From Aldrovandia affinis (Eukaryota; Chordata; Actinopteri; Notacanthiformes; Halosauridae): DNA of 64,000 bases. Positions 19,551 through 31,545 of this stretch are shown in pieces. The translations under genes were made by a program, and so were the position numbers. Position 1 is the stretch's first letter, and the number at the start of each line of letters is the position of its first letter. The stretch is from assembly GCA_029706075.1 (NCBI GenBank), contig JAINUG010000138.1:248001-312000 (forward strand). The letters run 5' to 3'. The notes beneath the pieces are model-generated. The model saw only the letters and a program-made list of their open reading frames with translations. It was not told the origin of the DNA and did not search any database.

Positions 19551-20978
19551 TTAAAAAGATTAATAAATTGCATCCCTGGTCATCTCAAGACTGCTGCTTT
19601 CTCTACCTAAATTCTGTGAACAGCATAAGGCCTGCCTACCCTGTCAGGTTCGGACCAGGCTGGTTTGAACTATTACTTGGTAATTTTTTTCATTTAATAA
19701 AATGTAAGTAAATTAGTTCAGAATATAGAATACAAATGATAATGACATGATTTCATCTGCATTAAACACTGCATGGGAAGACTAACAGTAGCTATAATTA
19801 GTGTATTTTAACCAAGAAGAGGAATTCATGCTAATTATTGTTAACTGGAGGACTGCAAAGATTCAGCAATGTTAAGCTGAATACATTACTGAGAAACATG
19901 CTAGCTTATTGGGTAACACGGTTAAACTAATTTTCAAACCACTGTAAGCTGCTTGAATGGCATGTGAATTTAGCAGAGATTTACTGTAGTCTTTCAGTGA
20001 CTAGTGCTGTTCAAAGGGGCTGTCAGGAAAGTCCAGATAGCTTTTGCTTCTGCAAACAGAATGTATCACATAGGCCTTATTATGAAGATGAGTGAGTGGT
20101 GGTCAGTGTCTGCAGTCTAAAGAGATCCAATGAACAGTATAGATATACTGTTTGATAAAACTGCCACCTATTTCGGTCCAGTGTACTGACAATGGGATGC
20201 AGACAAAATGTAACTTTCAATACGAATTAATCAGGTGAAGCAGATCAAAGAACAATTCAACAAAATGAATATATTTGTTTAATATGTGGATGATAACTGG
20301 TCAACAATTGAATTTTAATAATAATCAATAAACCCCACCTTACTAGAGACAGACTACCAGCATGCTTTAATTGTATAGTAGGACACAGAGCATATTCAAA
20401 TTTGTTGAGAGGGGGAAATTATTAGGGTTATCAATGTTATAATTATAAGGATTAGCAGGAAAATTAGAAGGATTATCAATATTTTACTGATTAATGATAT
20501 TTGCTGCCACCTTTTTTTTCGTTGTTGTCATTATTGTTTTGTAATAGTCATTTAACCATGATATTGATCATAGTTGGAGATGTAAATCTGTATCATGGAG
20601 TTTTACAATAGTCTAATTTTACACTAATACAAAGTCTACTTCCAGCAATGCCCCTTATTGCCCCTTATTACAGCACAATTTGTAAGAACAAAACCATGAA
20701 AGCCATGAAACCATAACCTTTGTTCTGAGGAAATTTAACCAGTTTATACACTCTTGTCTCACTCTGTAAGGAAGAAAGAAATTAGCTACTCGTATGTGTA
20801 ATCATTTTGGAGGAGAAGTCATTCCTCCAGACAATTTAGGTCTGTGCCACCTCCCACCATTGCCACTTTGCCCTTTTCAAGATTCTGCCCAAGCAAAAAC
20901 TATCCATGTTGCTGCTGAATGGGTGAGAAACATGATGAGAACTGACCATTCAGCCCATATTGAACTTTATGTATTATC
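19551..20978. other. Unassigned AT-rich sequence
   Basis: No coding motif, repeat end or microsatellite of note is seen. Confidence 0.3.
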
Positions 20979-21882
20979 TACCGGTCAAAAGTTTTAGAAC
21001 ACCCCCATTTTCCAGTTTTTACTGAAATTTAAGCAGTTCAAGTCCAGTGAATAACCTGAAATGGTACAAAGGTAAGTGGTAAACTGCCAGAGGTTTTAAA
21101 AAAAAGTTTAGGTTACCAAAAACTGAAAAATAATGTACATTTTTTAGCAGTGAGTAGTTTCCTACACTATCAAAAGACACTTGAAAACTGGAGGAAACTC
21201 TGAGAGGAAGAGGCCTAGCAGACCCAAAGTCACAACAAAATCAGAAGACAAGTTTCTGAGATTCAACAGCTTGCGTGATAGGCGGCTCACAGGACAACAG
21301 CTTCAAGCACAGCTTAACACTGCTCAAAGTAAGGAAGTCTCAGTTTCAACTGTGAAGAGGAGACTTCGAGCTGCAGGTTTGACAGGTCAAGTGGCAGTAA
21401 GAAAGCCATTGCTAAGATGGCAAAATAATAAAAAGAGGCTTGCCTGGGCCATGAAGCACCACCAGTGGACCACTGAAGACTGGAAGAAGGTCTTGTGGAC
21501 CATTTTTTCGGTTCTTCACGCAGGGTTTTGTACGCCGTAGAGGAGGCGAAAGGATGGTTCCTCAGTGTGTGACACCAACTGTCAAACATGGAGGAGGAAG
21601 CGTGATGGTCTGGGGCTCTTTTGCTGGATCTAGAGTCGGCAACTTGCACAGAGTGACTGTTAACCCACGTTAACCCATTACTTGTTCCTTGAAAAGGGGC
21701 TTTTTTTATAACTCTGAAATTGACATTATTTTTCAGTTTTTGGTAAGCTAAACTTTTTTTTTAAACCTCTGGCAGTTTACCGCTTACCTTTGTACCATTT
21801 CAGGTTATTCACTGGACTTAAACTGCTTACATTTCAGTAAAAACTGGAAAAATTGGGATGTTCTAAAACTTTTGACGGGTAG

Positions 21883-21884
<2 letters not shown>
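20979..21884 (+). mobile_element. Non-autonomous Tc1-like element, second copy
   Basis: The left end reads CCGGTCAAAAGTTTTAGAAC and the right end is its inverted copy. The length is about 0.91 kb. The internal structure is that of 11503-13112 without the LTR, which shows both the family deletion and where the LTR went in. An (AT)n run starts at its right edge. Confidence 0.88.
21172..21660 (+). pseudogene. Tc1-like transposase, N-terminal two thirds
   Basis: The frame shows LRDRRLTGQQLQAQLN, VSVSTVKRRLRAAGLTGQVAV and KPLLRWQNNKKRLAWAMKHH, the paired-like DNA-binding region, then WTTEDWKKVLW next to the first catalytic aspartate site. A frameshift follows, then (in other frames) a block like [16 protein letters not shown]. 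The sequence then passes into the terminal repeat, so the second aspartate and the glutamate of the DDE triad are missing. The deletion is the same as in 11503-13112. Confidence 0.8.

Positions 21885-21906
<22 letters not shown>
21885..21906. repeat. (AT)n microsatellite between two Tc1 elements
   Basis: Pure AT repeats separate the right end of one Tc1 element from the left end of the next. Tc1 insertion at TA makes such a run a natural target. Confidence 0.9.
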
Positions 21907-21913
<7 letters not shown>

Positions 21914-21942
21914 TGATCAGCCACAACATTAAAACCACCTGC

Positions 21943-22530
21943 CTAATATTGTGTAGGTCCCCCTCGTGCCACCAAAACAGCTCTGACCCATCGAGACATG
22001 GACTCCACAAGACCTCTGAAGATGTCCTGTGGTATCTGGCACCAAAACGTTGGCAGCAGGTCCTTTAAATCCAGTAAGTTGCAAGGTGATGCCTCCATGG
22101 ATCGGACTTGTTGGTCCAGCACATCCCACAGATGCTCGATCAGATTGAGATCTGGGGAATTTGGAGGCCAAGTCAACACCTTGAACTCTTTGTCATGTTC
22201 CTCAAACCATTCCTGAACAATTTTTGCAGTGTGGCAGGGCGCATTGTCCTGCTGAAAGAGGCCACTGCCATCAGGGAATACCGTTGCCATGAAGGGGTGT
22301 ACTTGGTCTGCAACAATGTTTTGGTAGGTGGTATGTGTCAAAGTAACATCCACATGAATGCCAGGACCCAAGATTTCCCAGCAGAACATTGCCCAGAGCA
22401 TCACACTACCTCTGCCGGCTTGCCTTCTTCCCATAGTGCATCCTGGTGCCATCTTTTCCCCAGGTAAATGACGCACACACACCCGGCCATCCACATGATG
22501 TAAAAGAAAACATGATTCATCAGACTAGCC
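21943..22530 (-). pseudogene. Tc1-like transposase of the outer element
   Basis: The minus-strand frame carries SDESCF with the first catalytic aspartate, then GSVMLWAMFCWE, FQQDNAPCHTA with the second aspartate, and SPDLNLIEHLWDVLDQQ with the glutamate. The C-terminus ends ARGGPTQY as in many fish Tc1 transposases. A stop codon at 22525-22527 stands where the tryptophan before SDES should be, and the N-terminal DNA-binding part is lost to the nested insertion. All three catalytic residues are therefore visible but the gene is dead. Confidence 0.85.
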
Positions 22531-22827
22531 CACCTTCTTCCATTGCTCCATGGTCCAGTTCTGACGCTCACGTGCCCATTGTAGGTGCTTTCGGCGGTGG
22601 ACAGGGGTCAGCATGGGCACCAGTCTGCGGCTACGCAGCCCCATACACAGCAAGCTGCGATACATTGTGTGTTCTGACACCTTTCTCTCATAGCCAGCAT
22701 TAACTTTTTAACCAATTTGTGCTACAGTAGCTCTTCTGTGGGATCGGACCAGACGGGCTAGCCTTCGCTCCCCACGCGCATCAATGAGCCTTGGGCACCC
22801 ATGACCCTGTCGCCGGTTCACCGGTTG

Positions 22828-24288
22828 CAAAATTTCTGATAATTAATAAAAAACTAGAATAACAGGGTTGGAAAAGTGATCAGTTCCCTGATTTAATACT
22901 TTGTAGAGGCACCTTTTGCTTTAATTACAGCCATCAGTCTGTTTGGATATGTCTCTACCAGCTTTTTTACCACCTAGATTGGGCAATATTTGCCTATTCT
23001 TCCTTGCAGAACTGTTCCAGTTCAGTCAAATTCCGTGGTGAGCGGTGATGGACTACACTCTTCAAGTCCATCCACAGATGTTCTATCGGATTTAGGTCAG
23101 GTCTCTGACTAGGCCACTCAAGGACATTCACCTTCCTGTCCGTTAGCCTTGGCGTTGTGTTTTTGGCGGTGTGTTTTGGGTCGTTGTCGTGCTGGAAGGT
23201 GAACCACCTGCCCATCTTCAGCTGTCTAGCAGAGGGCCGCAGGTTTTCCTCAAGAATTTGGGTGTACTTGGCAACATCCATTTTCCCTTCAATCCTGACC
23301 AATTGCCCAGTCCCTGCTGAAGAGAAACACCCCCACAACATAATGCTGCCACCACCATGCTTAACTGTAGGTATGGTGTGTTTTGGGTGGTGTGCTTGGA
23401 CAAACATAGCCCTTGGAGTTCAGTCCAAAAAGTTAAATCTTGGTCTCATCTGACCATATAACCTTTTGCCACATGTCATCAGAATCTTCTATGTGTTTCT
23501 TTGCATAACATAAACGAGACTCAGTGTGACACTTTTGCAGAAGAGGCTTCTTTCTTGCTACCCTGCCATACAGGCCAGCTTTGTGTAAAGCTTGTGAGAT
23601 TGTTGTCACATGCACAGATCGCCCAATCTCTGCCATTAAGACTTGTAACTCCTTCAAGGTTGCCATTGGCCTCTTGGTAGCTTCCCTGATCAATCTTTTC
23701 CTGGCTCGGTCATCCAGTTTGGAGGGACGGCCCGATCTTGGCAAGGTGTGGGTGGTGCCATATGCCTTCCACTTCTTAATAATACTCTGAACGGTACTCA
23801 GAGGGATAGTTAAAGCCTTTGAAATCATTTTATATCCTTCTCCTAACTTGTGCCTATCCACAACTTTATCCCAGAGTCCTTTTGAAAGCACCTTTCCAGC
23901 CATGGTGAATCCTTTGCGTTACCATGCACTACTAGGAGTGGAATCCTCATGGAACAGCTGATTTTATTGTGAAATAATCAAAACCACTACAATTGATGTC
24001 AGGTGGAGGCCAATTAGCTTGGTGTGTGATCTAGAAGGTGATTGGTTATACCTGAGCAAGTTTAGAATGGTTATTCTAAGGGGACTGATCACTTTTCCAA
24101 CCCTGTTATTCTAGTTTTTCATTTTTATTAATTATCAGAAATTGTGCCCTTTTTTTGAACTTGAATGTTGGAAGGCAAAATGTGTAAATAAAGCTGGAAA
24201 AGATGGATTTGATGTACTTTCATTTCAGGCTGTAAGACAAAAAAAAGTGACATTCAAAAGGGTATGATGACTTTCTATAGGCACTGTA
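22828..24288 (-). mobile_element. Nested Tc1-like element, left terminal repeat truncated
   Basis: Inner inverted repeats are visible around AACAGGGTTGGAAAAGTGAT (22863 onward) and its complement (ending near 24108). The right outer terminus continues to GCACTGTA at 24288, whereas the left outer part, about 130 bp, is absent. So the element was inserted and then lost one end, or was inserted incompletely. Confidence 0.8.
22994..23903 (-). pseudogene. Nearly full-length Tc1-like transposase with one stop and one frameshift
   Basis: Starting at a minus-strand ATG at 23903, the frame gives the N-terminal helix-turn-helix region (LGEGYKMISKALTIPLSTVQ), the GRPSKL motif between the two DNA-binding subdomains, HKAGLYGRVARKKPLL, and WSDETKI with the first catalytic aspartate. 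A TAA follows at once, then within about ten codons a frameshift. The second frame gives [26 protein letters not shown] with the second aspartate, and [15 protein letters not shown] with the glutamate. This is the best preserved transposase in the window, near the usual length of about 340 residues. Confidence 0.9.
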
Positions 24289-24375
24289 TCCCACCCCTTG
24301 ACAGGTGCCATTGTAACGAGATGATCAATGTTATTCACTTCACCTGTCAGTGGTTTTAATGTTGTGGCTACTGTA

Positions 24376-25530
24376 TATAATATAATAGTGATACAAAACG
24401 CTTTAAAATCAGTAACTAAGTAACTAATTAGGTAAGTAATTGAAAAAATATATAAAATATCAAAATTGAACCACTGGCTATCACAGAAGAGTACTATAAT
24501 TAAATTATCATTATGACTCCACTATGAATCTGTGCTATTACTCTTTGTCACTCAACATGTCGTAGCATCATGTACCATTAGCAAGGCAAATACTCCCAGC
24601 CCTGCTATTTGGCCTATAATCAGATGCTGCTGTTCTAACAAGATTCTCAACACTGTAAAAGAGTGTGTTTTAAAAAACGCATGAAAAAAATTGCATTAAT
24701 AATACCTTCTCTGAAAACAGCAGGACTCCTCAGCCGGTTATTCAATGAAGGAAGTAATTCCAAGCAGGCGGTAATCTTTTTTTTCTTGACTGGTTTCCTG
24801 TTGCTTGCTACTGCTTCTGGTCTCATTACTGCAGTGGTCTTAAAGGGAGCATGGGATTAACAGCAGCCTGGCTCCAGCACTCCGGGCGCAGAGTGCACTC
24901 TGCAGCTACCTGACTCCAACACAGCAACAGGAATCCACTTTCATTCCTATTCATTAAACACCAGTCATGACCTCCCAGACAAAAAAAACAAAAAAAACAT
25001 AGGCGACATGTCTGTTCTTCTTATGATTTTTTTAATGCTTATTATTTTAAAATTTCAAATAACATTTTGATTTATATATATGCCATTTAGCAGATTTAAA
25101 AATGCATTCATATAATTAAGGAAGTTGTTTAGGATATGATAATATTAACAAATAATTAATTCGACTTCAAAACCCGGTTTTAGATAGATAGATAGATAAA
25201 ATAGATCTCAATCACCAATTCAGTATTTGCATAACCTCACAAATACAGTATGTCTCACTTCTCTGTCATTCAACTGTGGAAGCTACTGTAGATACACCTG
25301 TTACATAATTAATTTTTCTACATCATTATATTAATGAAAATATTCTAACGTGATTAATTGCGCTAACACACTCTATTCAGGGTATTCAAATCAGATTGTT
25401 TGACAGAGATAGGGGCAGGTGTCCATATTACGCCAGGCTTATGAATTATGTGGATAATTACTTTAATTAAAAAATAATTGAATTTCATTGAAATGTGTAT
25501 GACATCCAATTCAATTCAAATTCAATGATA
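24376..25530. other. Unassigned sequence, repeat-poor
   Basis: A short GATA repeat lies near 25180-25197. The segment 24640-24900 has balanced composition and lacks repeat features, so it could be conserved non-coding DNA, but that cannot be judged from one sequence. Confidence 0.3.
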
Positions 25531-25704
25531 TACAGTGGGTATAATAATAATTCACCCCCTTTGGCATTTTTTCACATTTTATTTTCTTACTTTATGGAAT
25601 CAAAATAGATTTTTTCCTTTTTTTATTTATTTTTTAATTCCATGAAGTAAGGAAATAAAATGTGCAAAATGCCAAAGGGGTGAATACATTTTATACCCAC
25701 GATA
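25531..25704. repeat. Fold-back MITE of Tc1 type
   Basis: The two arms, beginning CAGTGGGTATAATAATAATT and ending with the complement TTTTATACCCAC, pair over about 70 bp each with a short AT-rich loop. TA flanks both sides. There is no coding content. A solitary arm of the same kind lies at 10735-10842. Confidence 0.8.
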
Positions 25705-25707
25705 TAT

Positions 25708-26140
25708 GGGGTAGAAAAAATAATGGAAACACCAAATGAAAAAGTACTGATATTTTGAGTCCACACATTTATATTAGAGTCAATTCTAAATACCAATATA
25801 CTCATTATCAAAGTTCTCTGTTAAAATCAGCAATTTAATATGTGAGTTTCTATAGCAACATGGGAGATTTAACAGATCCTCAAATACATTCCTTGGCCTC
25901 CATAATCACCAATGTTCTGGAACATTGTATGCGCAGTAGATTTCCACTGCCTTCATCCCTCAAAGAACTGGAGGCTTTCCTTCTGGAAGAATGGTCCAAT
26001 ATCCCACTAGAAACAGTTACTTGTATTACAGCATTCCAAGAAGGGTTTAAGCTGTTTTGAAGGCAGAGGGTAGCCAAACTCCTTATTAGTTCATACATAT
26101 TCATAAATTGTTTGGTGTTTACATTATTTTGTATTTCCCC
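25708..26140 (+). mobile_element. Deleted Tc1-like element with transposase C-terminus
   Basis: The left end GGGGTAGAAAAAATAATGG and the right end CATTATTTTGTATTTCCCC are inverted repeats. Inside, a plus-strand frame shows VLEHCMRSRFPLPSSLKELE and EEWSNIPLETV, the segment after the last catalytic residue of a Tc1 transposase. A longer relative, in minus orientation, lies at 44065-44890. It abuts the MITE at 25531-25704. Confidence 0.75.
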
Positions 26141-26744
26141 ATTTAATTTAATTGCTACAGGTCATGCAGTTTATTTAATCAGTTTCATTTTCTCCTGCAA
26201 ACAAGATATTTTGTGGTTGACAGACCTGTGGATCCATGAGCATTGGTTGATTTACAGATGCAGGATATCACTAACAGGTATGGGATGCCAAAACACTCTA
26301 TAGACTATTTAATATATTATTCTATTTCCTATGCCCAAGGTTAGCTACCATACGTTTTTAGAACAATTTTTTAAGCTTTATGTAGATCAATCTGCATGTA
26401 GGGGACATTGTCCTATTGTTGCAGTATTATTAGGAAACTCAATTTATTATAATAAATAGGGTCATTACATTGTAAGCCTGCTTTGTACAAATGCTATATG
26501 CAAACATTGCAATCAACCCATATTATGTGAAAAATGGTGATTAGGCAAAAATAGTTGTCTTTTTATTATGCGGCGCTAAGCAGGTGTCAGAACGAACAAA
26601 CAATCACTTGCAAGCACGGTGCAGTATATAGAAGCACATTTCAATGTATCAATGTGGTCTTCTTCAACTCTCACGCACAGTGGCGGTTTATCCCAATGGC
26701 ATGCAGATCTGTGAAGCGAATGTTTCTTGAATATTATAATTCAA

Positions 26745-26805
26745 CACACACTCTCACTCTCCCTCTCACACACACACTCACACACACACACACACATATA
26801 TATAC
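26745..26805. repeat. (CA)n-rich microsatellite
   Basis: Interrupted CACACT and CACACA repeats pass into a short TATATA run. Confidence 0.9.
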
Positions 26806-26867
26806 GATACATATAGACACACATACTGTATATGAATGTTGATAACATTACTATACCCCCCAAAAAA

Positions 26868-27085
26868 AAATAAAAAAATAAAAAATACACTAATCTTTTC
26901 CTTCCCGCTGTTACAGGTGTTACAGGTGTGGTATGCAGATGCCTGCAATGATGTCTATTGCTGTATTCCTGCACTGATCTCATACGCTAACTATGATTGT
27001 TCCTACCATGTATTAATGCACATCTTGTAAGTCGCTCTGGATAAGAGCGTCTGCTAAATGCTTAAAATGTAAATGTAATGTAAAT
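26868..27085 (+). mobile_element. L2 LINE 3' end
   Basis: The stretch matches the 3' UTR of the L2 copies at 5830-6013 and 35010-35212, through GTAAGTCGCTCTGGATAAG to an AAATGTAATGTAAATG tail. All coding sequence is lost by 5' truncation. Confidence 0.85.
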
Positions 27086-29621
27086 GTATTTTTGTTTATT
27101 TTGTTTTGATTGTTTCTCAGAGAATATCCCTTTGGGCACTATTGAGAAATGAAATGTAAAAAAAATATATATTTTAAAATAGAATGTAAAACTTATTGCT
27201 AGAAAAAAGAGAAAAAAATGAAATTAAAACGTTCAATATTTTCACTCTCTAGTGGATTTTGTAACCGAGGGCAGTGACACAGGTGTAATGTACATACTCA
27301 TTCAAAAAGTAGAAGGAAAGCGCAATAAGAAGTCAGGGGAAAAATGTTTGGGAAAAAATGTTCTCACAGATACTCGGTCAGCGTGCCTTGGTGGGGAGTC
27401 ACTGGGTTGACACAAGGCGCTCGGCAGTTTCCTGTTTCCTGAGTGCCAGAATATGACTATGCATTCATCACAGGCATACCTACTGCATGCTTAGTTAGAA
27501 CGCAGTCACAGTTCAGTCATGAAAACTAAAAAAAGCTGATTCTGTTACTCATAAACAAGCCTGCGTTCCCAGGTTGATGGAAAAAACATCTGGTGCATAT
27601 TTTCAAGTAAGCCATTACAAATGTGTTAATAAATAAATAAACAAATGAGTACTGTATGACGGAGCACTGAATAATGGTGCTACGTGTATGTAGTCTTTTT
27701 TATATAGCACATGAATAATTGTTAAACAAGCTGAGATGTTTCCCCCCACAATACCCCCCAATATTTTCTCTGCCCAGCTCAGAATTTGCTGAGAGATACA
27801 TGGCGGTTTATCCCACTGTGCTGCAACTCTGTGAAGTTACAAAGCGCATTCTACTTTGTGACAAGTTTCACAAAACAAAATCCAAATTTTCTTGACAGTT
27901 TGTAGCTTAAATTGGACACCATCTGTTAGTTATGTTTGTCGCTAGTTGACATAAGACATATTTTGGATGGGTGTCAAAATAAATGCTGTGAAAGAGAGGA
28001 AGCACAGTCTGTGGGTAAGAGCAAAAGGAGCCTTGTAGAAAAGAGGGGCCACATGAAGAGAACTGTTTTCTTTTATGTGGAATATATCTATGCATTGAAG
28101 TCCTCATACATCTGGTACAGTCTCAAAGAGAAATCAATCATGTAATCATGATCATGCCATTACAATGAATATATAACATGAATTATTATGATAGTACTAT
28201 ACAAATGATTCTATTTCCATTTTGTACCATCTACATGTGTTAATAGCAATTATGGTAATATCTTTATTATGTATCTACATTACACATAGAATAATTATTA
28301 TTTAACTTGTGTTTTTCGCCTTGTATTGGGGAGCAAAGATATATTTATTAAGATCAGCTAAATAAGCTAAATTGTCATTTATGTTGTTTTGACATTTGAC
28401 ATTGTCTCTCTTTGTATTATCATATTAGAATGTTGGTTATACTCTAAGGCATGAAAAAAATATGGCTGTATCTGTAGTCTGGCTCAGATTTGGTTTATTC
28501 CAGTAAGGGCAGCGTGAAGCACACACTTCAGGGTATATTTACACTATGAGACATATCAGTTGTGGAATCTAGATTTAACAAAAGGCAAATCTCACTACAG
28601 ATTTTTAAATGTAATTTAAAGAGAAACATATTGATGTGCATTTCCATGCCATATTCGCAAGGAACGCACAAGTGATTTTGAAAACTTTGGTGGGCAGTCT
28701 CCAAAGAGTGTAAAGACAAATCTTGCTTAGAATCTGACTCCTAGTCACGTTATATATGATATATGAAGTAAATATGTCAGAGGTCATAGGGAAAGAGGTC
28801 TCGGGGGCATTTCTGATAACTGTCACTGCGAACCTACTGATATTTAAATTTTGAGCAGTAACTGCATTGAGTGATTTTGTAAGAGAATTATTTTTATTTT
28901 CATAAAAAAATGTGATAGAATTGTCTTATATTCACAGATGTGTTTGATTGGTTATGTGTGGATAAATTCCAAGCAGTAATTTGTTTAAATGTCCTTATAA
29001 AATGGGTCTGTGTATGAGTGCTGATATACAATTGCATTCTCTACAATTCACTTGATCTTGTCCATCCTTCTAACCTTTAATTCATCTGCACAATGGTAGT
29101 TATTTCCCCCCTCCTTCTCCCCATACCCAGGTAGCCTACATTTTCTCTAATGGTCTTTGGGAATTTCAATATGGCTTTAAGCAGTAGGCCTATATAGATT
29201 CTAGTTGCAAATGCAGGATTTCTTGAGGGTGGGCTCACCAGCTAACAAATAAGAGCAGCTAAGGTTAGCTTGCTAGCTAGCTAGTTAGCCAATAATCTAG
29301 CTAGCTAGATAACATTAAGTTCAGACTGTGGACACATTTGCTAATGTTAGCTAGTTATTTTCTGCTCGCACATCTTTGAAATTCAAACATCAATGCTGGT
29401 GTCGTTAACACTTAACCAGATGATTTTCAACTGTTAAAATTATGGCAGAGAATCTCCTATGGGTAGGATAATACAATAATGAAAAGACTTGTGCTTCTGT
29501 ATCCTCAATTACTTATTGAAATATGTGCTATTGGTAGTTCTCCAATTGTGCTGGAGAACTAGGGACACACCCAGTCATATAATGATACAATATGAATCAA
29601 ATTATGTACGCCCAGAATTTT
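27086..29621. other. Unassigned sequence
   Basis: No recognisable coding segment. A cluster of GCTAGC words lies at 29265-29310. Otherwise it is AT-rich with no repeat ends seen. Confidence 0.3.
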
Positions 29622-30420
29622 AGACAGGTAACTGCCAAAATAAAGGAAACACCAACATGATAGGGCGTTGGGCCACCACAGGCTGCCAGAACAGTTTCAG
29701 TGTACATTAGCATATATTCTACAAGTGTCTGGAACCCTATTGGAGGAGTAACACCATTCTTCCATGAGAAATTCCATTATTTGGTGTTTTGTTGATGGTG
29801 GTGGAAAACGTTGTTTCAGGTGCCGCTCCAGAATCAACCATAAGTGTTCAAAAGTTGGGTTGAGATCTGGTGACTGAGATGGCCATGGCATATGGTTTAC
29901 ATAGTTTTCATGCTCATGAAACCATTCCATAACCACTTGTGCTCTGTGGGTGGAGCATTGTCATCCTGGAAGACACCACTCCCATTAGGATTTAAATGCT
30001 TCACTATAGGGTAAAGGTGATCACTTACAATGCCTTTGTATTTATTGGCATATATCGTTCCTCTAAGGGGTTGAGTGGACCTAAACCATTCCAGGGAAAT
30101 GCACCTCACACCATAACAGAGCTGCCAGAACCCTTCACCCTTCAACAAGTACTCGGGCCTGTAGATTTATTTTGGCGTGCACCACACATGCTCTTATCAG
30201 AACAGAGTGAAGGATGATTCATCTGACCTTATGACTTTTTTTCAACTGTTCAGTAGATTACTTCCTGTGCTCTTTGCACAACTTTACTTGCAAGCATGTA
30301 TTTTTAGGCACAATAAGGGATTTTGCACTGCCACCCAAACATAGTATCCCTTTCTGTGAAGTTCTCGACGGACTGTTCTTGATTAAACTACCTGATCATG
30401 CCCTACATTAATATTTGCAG
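29622..30420 (-). mobile_element. Tc1-like element, CAGGTAACTGCC family, right end lost
   Basis: The left end reads CAGGTAACTGCCAAAATAAA at 29622. The minus-strand transposase remnant has FQDDNAPPTEHKW-like residues around the second catalytic aspartate, and PSQSPDLNPTFEHLWLILER with the glutamate, over two frames. A stop and frameshift are present. The right terminal repeat is not found. Related copies lie at 43507-44054 and 61399-61510. Confidence 0.8.
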
Positions 30421-31496
30421 TTAAATGCTTCACTAGCGGATGTAGTATGCATATCTAATTTACAGGCCCGTTACGCATACGGTGCAGTCTACAATGGTAC
30501 TTTGCTGTAGAGTGAAACATCTTTTGATTGGTTCTTCTGAATTAGTCATTGACAGCACAATTTCACTCCACCCATTACAGGGATTCATGAACCCTCACCC
30601 TCACATTGCTAGTGTAATGCCTCAGGACAGATGCGCAAAAAGTGTCTTGAGCCAGAAAGAATAATGTGAAATGACCCTGGAGGTCCTTTCGCATACTTGC
30701 GCAAGCACACACATTTCAGTATCCTGTTTACTCGGTCCGTGACGACCTGATTGGCTGGGGCACACCAGTGTACTATAGCGAACAGCTGGGAATAACTCTT
30801 GTGAAGCATGCCTTTCCTATGACAGATTCCCATGGAGGAGCAATAACATGTGTCCTCCCCCCCTACAAAGCTGTACTGAATGAACAGCACATCCTGGCAC
30901 TGGGAATCAGTGGTGGGGGCTGTTGTAATGACACAAAAAAGGGTCTTGGTGACCCCATGAAGGCTGACCGAGATCATAAATCTGTGACCCTGAGTTCCTG
31001 CCTGCTTCGGAAAAGGTCAGAGTGGCTAGCTCCCACTTCCACCAGATCAGATGTTAGTGGTAATACCTTTTTAGCTGAGCGGGTAAGGGCATAGGAATGC
31101 ATCCAAACCTCATGCAGTCCATGCGGAATCTGTAGAAAATGTGTGACAGCTGGGGAAGTTAGCCTGCCCCCACCTCTCAGAGAATGCCGGAGACTTGGAA
31201 GCAGTTCAGAGCTTGAGAGGGGAATGACTGGGCCCTCGCAGACAGCCCCTCCTTCACTGCCTAACCATGTCACGATGTTTTTTTTGTTTACCTTTTTCCA
31301 CTACAAGGAATCTTCGGCAGTAATTTCCTCAAATATACTGTATGTTTATTGTGTTGCACAGTTGTCCCAGAAACTGTAGTAAAGCTACAGAATTGTTAAT
31401 TGGCTTAATTGCCAGTCACAATGGCTGTTTATTTTGTTTAACTGTGGCTGGAAATAAATGTTTGTTCATTACTATGTTATAATTATCATAGTTCAT
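30421..31496. other. Unassigned, GC-moderate sequence
   Basis: The segment 30440-31150 has several short open frames on both strands and more CpG than its flanks. No domain motif or repeat end is recognised. An apparent 63-bp minus-strand exon at about 31076-31138 was considered and rejected. Confidence 0.3.
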
Positions 31497-31501
31497 CATC
31501 A

Positions 31502-31545
<44 letters not shown>
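31497..31545. repeat. (ATT)n microsatellite
   Basis: ATC repeats pass into pure ATT repeats. Confidence 0.95.

Larger units (their letters stand above)
21907..24375 (-). mobile_element. Tc1-like element with another Tc1 nested in it
   Basis: The left end is TACACTGATCAGCCACAACA (21907) and the right end is the inverted TGTTGTGGCTACTGTA (24375), with TA at both edges. The C-terminal two thirds of its transposase lie at 21943-22530 and the sequence before that is readable to about 22827. There another Tc1 family (22828-24288) interrupts it. The outer sequence resumes at 24289 with ATCCCACCCCTTGACAGGTG, the DNA expected next to its right terminal repeat. Confidence 0.85.

Noticed and set aside
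21943..22494. A 183-codon frame as an intact transposase gene
   Set aside because: Although long and with two catalytic residues, it lacks the DNA-binding part and has a stop in the upstream frame; it is a pseudogene.
31076..31138. A 63-bp minus-strand segment with an AG before it (TTTTCTACAG) and a GT after it, open in more than one frame
   Set aside because: Short length, weak pyrimidine tract, no recognisable protein motif, and location in DNA that looks like decayed repeat. It cannot be told from chance splice-like signals.
31497..31545. Regular repeat that might be read as a CRISPR-like array
   Set aside because: It is a trinucleotide microsatellite with no spacers; the window is vertebrate DNA.
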